64,000 nucleotides of DNA from Marinoscillum luteum (lineage in GTDB: Bacteria; Bacteroidota; Bacteroidia; Cytophagales; Cyclobacteriaceae). The position numbers and the translations under genes are program-made. Positions 7,161 through 16,155 of the stretch are shown here, in pieces (the first letter of the stretch is position 1; the number at the start of each line of letters is the position of its first letter). The notes beneath the pieces were generated by a model, which saw nothing but the letters and a program-made list of their open reading frames with translations, did no database searches and was not told where the DNA came from. The stretch covers positions 442,030 to 506,029 of the forward strand of contig NZ_JBIPKE010000015.1 of assembly GCF_044005705.1 (NCBI RefSeq), read 5' to 3'.

Positions 7161-8534
7161 TCAAAGACCCTCTTTCATTCGCTCCACCACATCCAGGAAC
7201 TGATCAATTTCCAATCGCTTAGCCAGAATTCTCTTATCCGCATCCAGCAGGTAGATTCTGGGGGTGCTCCGCACATCATAGGAAACCCTGAAATAACTCT
7301 TGCCTGTAGGGTCTATCAGGTGAACCCACATGGGGTTGTGACTTGCTACAAATTTCTTCCAACGGCTCACATCAGTAGTGGTACAAAGGGCTACCACTGT
7401 AATGTCCAGCTCAGCCATCCGGCCGTCCACTTCTTCCAGTTTTTTCACTGATTTCTTACAATGCCCACAGTCAGGGTCGTAAATAAATAGCAGAGTGTAC
7501 CCGGTTTGAATGTCTGAAAATGAAAAAGCCTGCATCAGCGTATCCACCGCATTGATCGGTGGTGCCTGTTTGCCAATGAGATTCGGCTTCACATAGGCTA
7601 CTTCCTCTCTGAGGGTCTTCTCGTACTCCTCTGAAATCCACGATGCCCTACCTGTCAGGTAGAAGTTTTCAATCATGTGAACCATCACAGCATCCATCCC
7701 CATCACCTTAGACTCGGCATATTTCTTAAATAGGGTCACCAACCAATACCTGAAAGATTCCTCGTCATGCTTGATCTGACCAAAAAACCAATCCAACTCT
7801 CTGATCAGGCTGTCCGGCTGCTGAATCACCACCTCATCAAAATACTTGGTCACCTTAGGGTAAAGCAGTGGAGTTCTCAGCAGGCGACGATCCTGTAGCT
7901 GCCCCTCCTCAAAGAAATGACTCTTATAAAAAGTATAACGCTGCTTTTTCCGCTGTGATTCATCGCTAATGCTATCCAGGGATGGTACGTCGGGATCTCG
8001 CATCAGTCGCAAAAAAGCCGCCACAAATGACTGGTCGTTCTCCGAAATGAGCTTTTTCCTCACATCCTCCATTTGTACATTCAGCTCACGAATATCCTTC
8101 ATGATCCGCACCGAATCTTCACCAGTCGCTTCCTTGAGGCGCTCCACAAAAGACCTTTGCTTCTTTTGTAACCCACCTATCTCCACCTGAAAACTCCTAA
8201 AAAGTTCATTTTCCTTGGAACCACTCACTTTGAGTTGATCATAACCTCCGGACACACTGGTTTCCAATCCAAATGACTTCCCATCCATTACGAACTCAAA
8301 ATAATAGCTGGGAGTATATATAAAGTATATCCCCTGTCTAGGCTGATTTACCTTCATCGAAAACCGATCTTCACTGACAGGCAGTGTATCCATCAGGTAT
8401 TTCTGATGACCAAAGTGATAACCTATGTAGGCAATTGAGTCTTTGAAATCCTTTATTCTGAAATTGATCTCTGCAGACTGACCCTGGCTTAAATATGGAG
8501 CAATCCAAAGGATCATCAGGACGATTTTTCTCAT
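7161..8534 (-). CDS. Exported thioredoxin-like protein (DUF4369-DUF5106-TlpA type)
   Basis: From the ATG at 8534 the protein has 457 residues. The frame extends upstream to 8597, but the downstream ATG gives a clean signal peptide (MRKIVLMILWIAPYLSQGQS). An N-terminal beta domain resembles DUF4369 (INFRIKDFKDSIAYIGYHFGHQ), a helical middle resembles DUF5106, and the C-terminal third is a thioredoxin fold with the redox pair CGHC in YDPDCGHCKKS. Proteins of this architecture act in the periplasm of Bacteroidota as thiol-disulfide oxidoreductases; the target is unknown. Convergent with the preceding lipoprotein gene and sharing its terminator. Confidence 0.88.
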   Translation of the reverse strand: MRKIVLMILWIAPYLSQGQSAEINFRIKDFKDSIAYIGYHFGHQKYLMDTLPVSEDRFSMKVNQPRQGIYFIYTPSYYFEFVMDGKSFGLETSVSGGYDQLKVSGSKENELFRSFQVEIGGLQKKQRSFVERLKEATGEDSVRIMKDIRELNVQMEDVRKKLISENDQSFVAAFLRLMRDPDVPSLDSISDESQRKKQRYTFYKSHFFEEGQLQDRRLLRTPLLYPKVTKYFDEVVIQQPDSLIRELDWFFGQIKHDEESFRYWLVTLFKKYAESKVMGMDAVMVHMIENFYLTGRASWISEEYEKTLREEVAYVKPNLIGKQAPPINAVDTLMQAFSFSDIQTGYTLLFIYDPDCGHCKKSVKKLEEVDGRMAELDITVVALCTTTDVSRWKKFVASHNPMWVHLIDPTGKSYFRVSYDVRSTPRIYLLDADKRILAKRLEIDQFLDVVERMKEGL

Positions 8535-8892
8535 CGCAAGCAAGTTGTTTTTGAAATAATGAAGACACGCCGCCATTGCACCTCTTGACGACCACAATGT
8601 TCGCCATAAATTTAGAAATTCCTGAAGTCAATCGAACACGAAAAGAGACCAATATCCAGTGATTTTATGATCGAAAATGTGGATTTTTCAATAGAGTTTT
8701 AATTACTTTGAAAAATCATCAATTTATATAGCCTATTTTTTTAGTTATTTGCATTTATTCAATGGTTAATAGGATAAATTGTTAATATTGAAATAATGTT
8801 TGGTGAAACGAGTGTTTTCTAGTTTTTCATTTTATTTGAAGAGACAAATTCAGTATTTTTAAGGTTGGTTTAACAATAACATATTTCTATAA
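8535..8892. other. AT-rich intergenic region between the thioredoxin-like gene and gltB
   Basis: 358 bases between two divergent genes, becoming strongly AT-rich from about 8650. It must hold the promoters for both. I see only a weak -7-like TATTTTTA before gltB, with a TTTG 15 bases upstream (spacing shorter than usual), and no convincing riboswitch, operator or small gene. Confidence 0.5.
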
Positions 8893-11800
8893 ATGGTAAA
8901 TAAAGGACTGTATACCAAAGAGTTGGAGCATGATTCTTGTGGTGTGGGGTGTGTTGCAGACATCAACAACAGAGAATCACACAAAAATGTGAAGGATGCG
9001 CTGACCATGCTAAAGAACATGGAGCACAGGGGTGCAACCGGTAGTGATGAAAATACAGGAGATGGAGCTGGTATTTTAGTTCAGATTCCACACGCCTTTT
9101 TCAAAAAGGAACTAGAGAATTTCGGCATCACCCTACCCTCAAAAGGATCTTATGGTGTGGGCATGATCTTCTTCCCTAAAAACTATCAGGTAAGGGAAAA
9201 ATGTCGGCAAGTATTTAACAAATGCCTCAAGGACCTTGGTCTTAACCTCATAGGATACAGACTTGTGCCGGTGGACTCTCAGGTGCCCGGACATGAATCC
9301 AAAGCAGCCGAACCATACGTAGAGCAAATTTTTATTGGCATCAACGAAAAACTCACGGAAGAAGAACTCGAAAGAAAACTTTTTGTGCTGAGTAACTACG
9401 CCACCCACGAAATCAAAAATCAGGTTGAAGGACAGAATGGTGACTTCTATGTGTGTAGCTTGTCAGCCCACACTGTGATATACAAAGGTCAGTTGAAGAC
9501 CGACCAGCTGGAAGATTACTACCATGATCTGACCAACAAGGATTTTAAAAGCGTTTTTGCTATCGTGCATTCACGCTTCTCCACCAACACCTTCCCAAAC
9601 TGGAAGCTTGCCCAGCCTTTCAGATACCTGGCCCACAATGGCGAAATCAACACCATACGTGGTAACGTGAATAAAATGAAATCGAAGGAAGCGAATATGT
9701 CTTCCCCTCTTTTCACCGAAAAGGAACTGCAGTGGCTTCTTCCTGTGACCGATCCTGCTAATTCGGATTCGGCCAATCTGGACGCACTTATAGAGCTACT
9801 CGTGCTTGGTGGACGCAGCCTACCTCACGTCATGATGATGCTCGTGCCAGAAGCATGGCAGGACAACTCGCAAATGGAGGTAATGAAGAAGGCCTTCTAC
9901 AAGTACCATGCATCCATCATGGAGCCCTGGGATGGACCAGCCGCCTTGTTTTTTACCAACGGAAAGCAACTCGGTGCCACTCTGGACAGAAATGGATTGC
10001 GCCCGGTTCGCTACTGTGTTACCAAAGACAACAGGCTTATCATGGCTTCAGAAACCGGGGCCATTCCGGTGAAGCCCGAAAATGTATTGGAAAACGGTCG
10101 TTTACAGCCAGGAAAAATGCTTTGGCTGGATCTTCCCAACAAAAAGCTCTTCTACGATGAAGAAATCAAAAATGAGGTAGTCAAAGACAAGCCCTATTTT
10201 GATTGGATCAAGAAGGAAAGAATCAAACTCAGACTCCTACCGGATCCTGAGATAAAAGAGGAAAAAATCGAAAAAGAACTTCTGAGAAAGCAGCTGAAAG
10301 CCTACGGCTATACTCAGGAAGATGTAAAACTGACGGTAGGCCCACTGGCAGAGCTGGGAAAAGAGCCGCTGGGCTCCATGGGAGCAGATGCTCCTCTGGC
10401 CGTATTGTCCAGACAAAGTCAGCACATCTCTAATTACTTCAAGCAGTTTTTTGCTCAGGTAAGTAACCCGCCAATCGATCCTATCAGAGAAAGACTGGTG
10501 ATGTCTCTTTATACCCGGGTGGGTGAATCCCTGAATATATTGGATGAGTCTGCACTGCACACCAAGCAAATTCACATTTCGCAACCAGTACTTTCACGAG
10601 CTGATTTCCAAAAGCTGATTAGTCAAAAGGAAATAGGATTTGACTATGGCAGCATCGATGGCACTTACGATCCTTCTGAGATCAATCTGAAAAGCGCACT
10701 GGATCGGGTCTGCTCAGAAGCTCAGGCCGAAGTAGAAAAAGGTAAGAAAATCCTCGTTCTCTCCAATCGCAACATTAGCGAGACCAGGGTGCCTATTCCG
10801 TCACTACTCACTATAGGCGCAGTGCATCAGCACCTGGTGAAAGAAAACATCCGTACAAAGACAGGTCTGATCGCAGAGGCCGGCGACATCTGGGAAACTC
10901 ACCATTTTGCCACCGCTGTAGGTTACGGCGTGAGTGCCGTGTATCCATTCAAAGCTTATGACTGTATTGCAGACCTTTATGCAGATGGCAAGCTGGATCA
11001 GGAAACTTCATTGAATACCTATTATGAAAATTTTGCCCATGGTATAGGCAGTGGTCTCTTGAAGATCCTTTCCAAAATGGGTATCTCTACCCTCCAGTCT
11101 TATCAATCTGCCCAGATTTTTGAGTGTGTGGGATTGGGATCTGAAGTAGTCAACAAATGCTTCAAGGGCACCGTCAGCAGATTGGACGGCCTCACCTTTG
11201 AGGATCTGGAGAAAGAATGCCTGATCAAACATGCATCTGGATTTGATACAGATAATAAACTACTGGAAGTGGGAGGATATTTCCAATGGAAAAGAAATGG
11301 TGAGGCCCACCTTCTGAATCCGGAAACCATCCATTTGCTACAAAAATCAACCTCTCTTGGAGATTACGAACTGTTCAAAAAGTATGCAGCAAGTGTACAT
11401 AACTATCAGGACAGCACCATCACCCTGAGAAGTTTGTTTGATTTCAAAAAACGAACATCCGTACCACTGGAGGAAGTAGAGCCCGCCAGTAGTATCATGA
11501 AGAGATTTGCTACGGGTGCCATGTCTTTCGGATCCATATCTCACGAAGCACACTCCACATTAGCCATTGCCATGAACAGAATTGGTGGCAAAAGTAACAG
11601 TGGTGAAGGTGGAGAAGACGAGATTAGGTTTGCTAAAAAGCCCAATGGTGACTGGGAAAGATCTTCGATCAAGCAGGTAGCGTCCGGTAGGTTTGGAGTG
11701 ACCAGTAATTACCTGAAGGAAGCGACCGAACTTCAAATAAAAATAGCACAGGGTGCAAAGCCCGGAGAGGGCGGTCAATTGCCAGGACATAAAGTGGACG

Positions 11801-13371
11801 AGTGGATTGCCAAAGTGCGACACTCTACACCAGGTGTTGGGCTCATTTCACCCCCACCACACCACGACATCTATTCCATAGAAGACCTTAAGCAGCTTAT
11901 CTATGATCTGAAAAATGCGAATAGACATGCCCGGATTAATGTAAAACTGGTATCAGAAGCAGGTGTCGGGACCATAGCTTCCGGTGTGGCTAAGGCCAAA
12001 GCAGATGTTATATTGATCTCAGGTGCGGATGGAGGTACTGGTGCCTCACCACTTAGCTCCATCAGACACGCCGGGCTCCCATGGGAGATTGGGCTGGCCG
12101 AAGCGCATCAGACCCTCCTGAGAAATAACCTGAGAAGCCGGGTCGTGTTGCAAACAGATGGTAAGCTTATGACAGGACGTGATGTGGCCATTGCAGCATT
12201 GTTGGGAGCTGAAGAATTTGGATTTAGCACCACAGCGCTCATTGTTGAGGGTTGTATCATGATGAGAAAATGCCACCTCAACACTTGTCCTGTAGGGATC
12301 GCCACACAGAAACCTGAGTTGAGAAAGCTATTCACCGGTAACCCGGATCATGTGGTCAACTTCTTTACCTTCATCACAGAACAGCTCAGAGAAGTGATGG
12401 CCGAACTGGGTTTCCGTACCATCAACGAAATGGTAGGTCAATCCAACGTGCTCAAAGTGCGCAGCGATCTTGATCATTGGAAACTAAAAAACATAGACTT
12501 CTCTCCTATCCTGCATCAGGAAAGTGTGCCTGCCTCTTTTGGTAAGCATCACCAAATAGACCAGGATCATGGACTGGAGAAGGTGCTGGATAGAAAATTG
12601 ATTCGTGATTACCTCAATAAAGGTGAGAACAACAAAACCTACAAAATCATCAACATCGATCGGTCCGTAGGCGCCATGCTCTCGCATGAGGTATCCAAGG
12701 CATATGGCAGTGCCGGGTTGAAGATGAGTCCAATTAAAATCGGATTCACAGGGTCTGCCGGACAAAGTTTCGGAGCATTCCTTGCTCCGGGCATTGAGTT
12801 TTGTCTGGAAGGTGAATCTAACGACTACCTTGGAAAAGGACTTTCAGGAGGTAAAATCGTAGTAAAGGTGCCTCAAAAGGCCACATTCAAGCCGGAGAAG
12901 AACATCATCATTGGTAACGTAGCGTTCTACGGAGCCACTTCAGGAAAAGCCTACATCCATGGCAACGCCGGAGAGCGTTTCTGTGTGAGAAACTCAGGTG
13001 TAGAGGCTGTAGTGGAAGGTGTAGGTGACCATGGTTGTGAATACATGACCGGAGGAAAAGTAATTATCCTGGGTGAAACAGGTAAAAACTTCGCCGCCGG
13101 AATGAGCGGTGGTATCGCCTACGTTTTAGACACCGATGAAACCTTCCGAGATAAGGTGAACATGGAAATGGTAGGCCTGGAACAACCCGGAAGTGATGAT
13201 TTGGCCTACCTCAAGGAGGAAATTGGAGCACACGTTACCAATACAGGTAGCCAGCATGCCGCCAATATCCTCGACGACTGGGATCACATGCAGCAGTACT
13301 TCGTCAAAGTGATGCCACACGATTTAAAAAGAGTTTTAGAAGAGAATAAAATACAAGAAAAAGTAGCATAA
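8893..13371 (+). CDS. gltB: Glutamate synthase, large subunit
   Basis: With GltD makes two glutamates from glutamine and 2-oxoglutarate; cytosolic. The 1492-residue length fits the bacterial alpha subunit. The class II glutamine amidotransferase domain starts at Cys16 (HDSCGVGC); the family has a short propeptide removed to expose this Cys. The FMN-binding synthase domain lies at about 810-1180, and the 3Fe-4S ligands are Cys1121, Cys1127 and Cys1132 (CIMMRKCHLNTC). The C-terminal GXGXG beta-helix shows Gly-rich repeats such as SGGKIVVKV. The stop codon overlaps the gltD start by one base (TAATG), so the two are coupled. Confidence 0.98.
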   Translation: MVNKGLYTKELEHDSCGVGCVADINNRESHKNVKDALTMLKNMEHRGATGSDENTGDGAGILVQIPHAFFKKELENFGITLPSKGSYGVGMIFFPKNYQVREKCRQVFNKCLKDLGLNLIGYRLVPVDSQVPGHESKAAEPYVEQIFIGINEKLTEEELERKLFVLSNYATHEIKNQVEGQNGDFYVCSLSAHTVIYKGQLKTDQLEDYYHDLTNKDFKSVFAIVHSRFSTNTFPNWKLAQPFRYLAHNGEINTIRGNVNKMKSKEANMSSPLFTEKELQWLLPVTDPANSDSANLDALIELLVLGGRSLPHVMMMLVPEAWQDNSQMEVMKKAFYKYHASIMEPWDGPAALFFTNGKQLGATLDRNGLRPVRYCVTKDNRLIMASETGAIPVKPENVLENGRLQPGKMLWLDLPNKKLFYDEEIKNEVVKDKPYFDWIKKERIKLRLLPDPEIKEEKIEKELLRKQLKAYGYTQEDVKLTVGPLAELGKEPLGSMGADAPLAVLSRQSQHISNYFKQFFAQVSNPPIDPIRERLVMSLYTRVGESLNILDESALHTKQIHISQPVLSRADFQKLISQKEIGFDYGSIDGTYDPSEINLKSALDRVCSEAQAEVEKGKKILVLSNRNISETRVPIPSLLTIGAVHQHLVKENIRTKTGLIAEAGDIWETHHFATAVGYGVSAVYPFKAYDCIADLYADGKLDQETSLNTYYENFAHGIGSGLLKILSKMGISTLQSYQSAQIFECVGLGSEVVNKCFKGTVSRLDGLTFEDLEKECLIKHASGFDTDNKLLEVGGYFQWKRNGEAHLLNPETIHLLQKSTSLGDYELFKKYAASVHNYQDSTITLRSLFDFKKRTSVPLEEVEPASSIMKRFATGAMSFGSISHEAHSTLAIAMNRIGGKSNSGEGGEDEIRFAKKPNGDWERSSIKQVASGRFGVTSNYLKEATELQIKIAQGAKPGEGGQLPGHKVDEWIAKVRHSTPGVGLISPPPHHDIYSIEDLKQLIYDLKNANRHARINVKLVSEAGVGTIASGVAKAKADVILISGADGGTGASPLSSIRHAGLPWEIGLAEAHQTLLRNNLRSRVVLQTDGKLMTGRDVAIAALLGAEEFGFSTTALIVEGCIMMRKCHLNTCPVGIATQKPELRKLFTGNPDHVVNFFTFITEQLREVMAELGFRTINEMVGQSNVLKVRSDLDHWKLKNIDFSPILHQESVPASFGKHHQIDQDHGLEKVLDRKLIRDYLNKGENNKTYKIINIDRSVGAMLSHEVSKAYGSAGLKMSPIKIGFTGSAGQSFGAFLAPGIEFCLEGESNDYLGKGLSGGKIVVKVPQKATFKPEKNIIIGNVAFYGATSGKAYIHGNAGERFCVRNSGVEAVVEGVGDHGCEYMTGGKVIILGETGKNFAAGMSGGIAYVLDTDETFRDKVNMEMVGLEQPGSDDLAYLKEEIGAHVTNTGSQHAANILDDWDHMQQYFVKVMPHDLKRVLEENKIQEKVA

Positions 13372-14846
13372 TGGGAGCAGTAGACGGATTTTTAAAATAC
13401 AACAGAGAACTTCCTGAAGTAAGGGACCCGAAGAGCAGGATTGCAGATTACAACGAAATCTATGTTCCATTCGCAGAGGAGAAAACCAACAAACAGGCCG
13501 CCCGATGTATGGACTGTGGAATTCCCTTTTGTCATAATGGCTGTCCACTGGGCAACCACATTCCTGACTTCAATGATGCTGTTTTCAACAAGGATTGGGA
13601 GACTGCTTTTAAGATTCTTTCATCGACAAACAATTTCCCGGAATTCACCGGACGCATCTGTCCTGCTCCATGCGAAGGCTCTTGCGTTTTGGGGATTAAC
13701 AAGGATCCTGTAGCGATCGAATTGATCGAAAAATCTATTGCGGAAGAAGCCTTTGAACGAGGGCTGGTAAAAGCCAATCCTCCTAAAACAAGAACTGGGA
13801 AATCCGTAGCGGTAATAGGATCAGGACCGGCGGGACTGGCAGCGGCTACACAACTAAATCAGGCAGGTCACAATGTGACAGTGTTTGAAAGAGCTGATCA
13901 GATCGGTGGGCTCCTGCGATATGGTATTCCGGATTTTAAGCTGGAAAAATGGACCATCGACAGAAGGCTCAAAGTAATGGAAGAGGAAGGAATCACATTC
14001 AAAACCAACGCCAATATAGGAGTCAACATTCCTGTGAGCGAATTGGAAGAGAAGTTTAACGCCATTGTGCTTTGTGGCGGCTCTACAGTACCGAGAGATT
14101 TACCTCTCCCCGGTCGCAGCCTGAAAGGCATTCATTTCGCAATGGATTTCCTGAGTCAGCAAAATAAGCGTGTTTCCAATAGAGAAAATGTTCTGATCAA
14201 CCACCAGGGAGTAGATACCAAAGAGGACATTTTCGCCACAGGAAAAAATGTAATCGTGATCGGTGGTGGTGACACTGGATCTGACTGTGTGGGTACCTCC
14301 AACCGACACAAAGCAAAATCAGTCACTCAGATAGAGCTCCTATCCAAGCCACCTGAATCCAGAACCCAGCTCAACCCGTGGCCTGAGTGGCCAATGACCC
14401 TCAAAACCTCATCTTCGCATGATGAAGGATGCGAGCGGGCCTGGGCCATCCTCACCAAGGAATTTATTGGGAATGACAAAGGGGAACTCACCGGCCTGAG
14501 ACTGGTGGACATCAACTGGGGAAAGAATGGCATGGAAGAAGTTCCGGGCACCGACAGGGTGATCCCATGTGAACTGGCGCTTCTGGCCGCAGGGTTTGTG
14601 CATCCTCAGAAAGAGGGAATGATCGAACAACTGGGGCTCGAGCTTGATGAAAGAGGAAACGTAAGAGCTGAAAATTATGCCACCAGCAAGAGTGGCGTGT
14701 TTACAGCCGGTGATATGCGCAGAGGCCAATCTTTGGTGGTCTGGGCTATCTCTGAAGGCAGAGAGGCTGCCCGTGCAGTAGATGAATTTCTGGAAGGAGC
14801 TTCTAAGCTGCCTTCAAAGTCAAAATCATTCTATCAGTTAGCCTAG
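13371..14846 (+). CDS. gltD: Glutamate synthase, small subunit
   Basis: FAD-containing beta subunit that takes electrons from NAD(P)H and passes them to GltB through 4Fe-4S clusters. The 491-residue length is normal. N-terminal cluster cysteines are Cys46, Cys49, Cys54 and Cys58, then Cys97, Cys101 and Cys105 (CPAPCEGSC). The FAD site is GSGPAGLAAA at 150-159 and a second dinucleotide fold is IGGGDTGSDCVG near residue 300. The start overlaps the gltB stop by one base. The 3' end overlaps by 9 bases a small convergent gene. Confidence 0.97.
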   Translation: MGAVDGFLKYNRELPEVRDPKSRIADYNEIYVPFAEEKTNKQAARCMDCGIPFCHNGCPLGNHIPDFNDAVFNKDWETAFKILSSTNNFPEFTGRICPAPCEGSCVLGINKDPVAIELIEKSIAEEAFERGLVKANPPKTRTGKSVAVIGSGPAGLAAATQLNQAGHNVTVFERADQIGGLLRYGIPDFKLEKWTIDRRLKVMEEEGITFKTNANIGVNIPVSELEEKFNAIVLCGGSTVPRDLPLPGRSLKGIHFAMDFLSQQNKRVSNRENVLINHQGVDTKEDIFATGKNVIVIGGGDTGSDCVGTSNRHKAKSVTQIELLSKPPESRTQLNPWPEWPMTLKTSSSHDEGCERAWAILTKEFIGNDKGELTGLRLVDINWGKNGMEEVPGTDRVIPCELALLAAGFVHPQKEGMIEQLGLELDERGNVRAENYATSKSGVFTAGDMRRGQSLVVWAISEGREAARAVDEFLEGASKLPSKSKSFYQLA

Positions 14847-15044
14847 ATCTCTGATCTCAAAATCATCACCCTTGCCGTATCTGGTGATCTCTGACATCAG
14901 ATACAATTCCAGGGTATTGACATCTTTAAGTTTGAAATCCTGGGGGGATAAAACCTCCAGGATTTCAAATTCATACTTGTCGCCATAATTTACCAGCCAA
15001 TACCGCTTTCCTGCCCTCAAACTACTATAGCTTAATCCCTTCAT
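14838..15044 (-). CDS. Small conserved-looking hypothetical protein
   Basis: A 68-residue soluble protein starting MKGLSYSSLRAGKRYWLVNYG and ending FEIRDLG, with a balanced composition and several aromatic residues, probably a small beta-barrel (KYEFEILEVLSPQDFKLKD). No signal peptide or membrane segment. It is convergent with gltD and overlaps its 3' end by 9 bases. The ATG is well placed and the composition is protein-like, so I take it as real although I do not recognise a family. Confidence 0.6.
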   Translation of the reverse strand: MKGLSYSSLRAGKRYWLVNYGDKYEFEILEVLSPQDFKLKDVNTLELYLMSEITRYGKGDDFEIRDLG

Positions 15045-15156
15045 ATTGTATTCTCAGGGGGATGTGAAATCCTTAAGCGAAATTATCTACACTAAATTTC
15101 AATCCAAGCCAAAAAAGCATTAAAATTGGATGTTGATAACCTAACCGACATATAAA

Positions 15157-16062
15157 ATGAAAATTTCGATTCGATACGCTTTCACTCTACTCATAGGATC
15201 TGCATTCGCTTTGGCCCTGGTAGGCTGTGGTGGCAGCTCCAACGAAAAGTCTGCCAAGGAGGCCGCATTTGAGGAAGCAGAGAAGAAAATATCTTCCGAC
15301 CTGGATCAGGTCATACATGACCTCCCCTCACCTACAGAAGTTCCTTATATGCTCCAGGCTACAGGTTCGGACTTTAATGGTACGCTTATCAATGGACTGG
15401 AAAACCTCTCCAAATATGAGACAAGTGAAGAGGAAGCTAGTCTCAATCTGGGAGTGTACGCCACGGATATGGGCTACCTACTTTCCTATGAGAAGGTGTC
15501 AGAGTCCAGACAATATATGGAGGCATGTCAGAAGCTGGCAGAAACCTTAGGTGTCGCTTCAGTATTTGATGTGAAGACTATGGAAGAATTTCAGGGTAAC
15601 CTGAACAACCCAGATTCCCTAAGCAAAATCCTAAGCCGTGCCATTGTAGAAGCTGAAACCAGACTGGAAAGCTCTGACAGAGTATCTGTAGCGGCGCTCA
15701 TCCTTACAGGTAGCTTCTTAGAAGGCCTTTACCTGGCAGTGAAGGTTATTGAGACCTACCCTTCAGACGTGCTTGATGAAACCAATAGAAACCTTATTCT
15801 GGAGCCATTGGTAAAAGTGGTTCTCGATCAGAAAAAACCTTTGCTGGATGTGATTGCCATGCTCAAGGATCTGCCTCAGAATGATGCCATTGCTAAAATG
15901 ATCACTGAACTCAGTATACTCCGAATCCTATATGACGGAGATTTGGCTGACATACAGGCCAAAATTGCATCTAATGAAGGTAATTTCATTCTCACCCAGG
16001 ACATGTTGATTGATATTACTACCGAAGTAAAAAGAGTAAGGAACGATATTGTAGCCTTCTAA
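15157..16062 (+). CDS. Lipoprotein of unknown function
   Basis: A 301-residue lipoprotein with a signal peptide and lipobox ALVGC (Cys24) followed by GGSSNEKSAKE. The mature part appears almost wholly alpha-helical and acidic, with no recognised domain. It starts with an amphipathic, charged helix (about 30-50, AAFEEAEKKISSDLDQVIHDL). A monocistronic unit ending in a perfect palindromic terminator, just upstream of the TerB-ABC transporter gene. Likely anchored to the inner or outer membrane facing the periplasm. Confidence 0.8.
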   Translation: MKISIRYAFTLLIGSAFALALVGCGGSSNEKSAKEAAFEEAEKKISSDLDQVIHDLPSPTEVPYMLQATGSDFNGTLINGLENLSKYETSEEEASLNLGVYATDMGYLLSYEKVSESRQYMEACQKLAETLGVASVFDVKTMEEFQGNLNNPDSLSKILSRAIVEAETRLESSDRVSVAALILTGSFLEGLYLAVKVIETYPSDVLDETNRNLILEPLVKVVLDQKKPLLDVIAMLKDLPQNDAIAKMITELSILRILYDGDLADIQAKIASNEGNFILTQDMLIDITTEVKRVRNDIVAF

Positions 16063-16093
16063 AAAATTAGCTAAAACATTACCTAACCTGAAG

Positions 16094-16121
16094 AAAAAGC
16101 ATTGGGATCCCAATGCTTTTT
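16094..16121 (+). terminator. Perfect palindromic terminator
   Basis: A 28-base perfect palindrome centred on GGATCC with arms AAAAAGCATTGGGA / TCCCAATGCTTTTT, followed by GTATTTTTA. It separates the lipoprotein gene from the ABC transporter gene. Confidence 0.85.
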
Positions 16122-16155
16122 GTATTTTTAGGCATTCCTTCAAATCACACGCCCT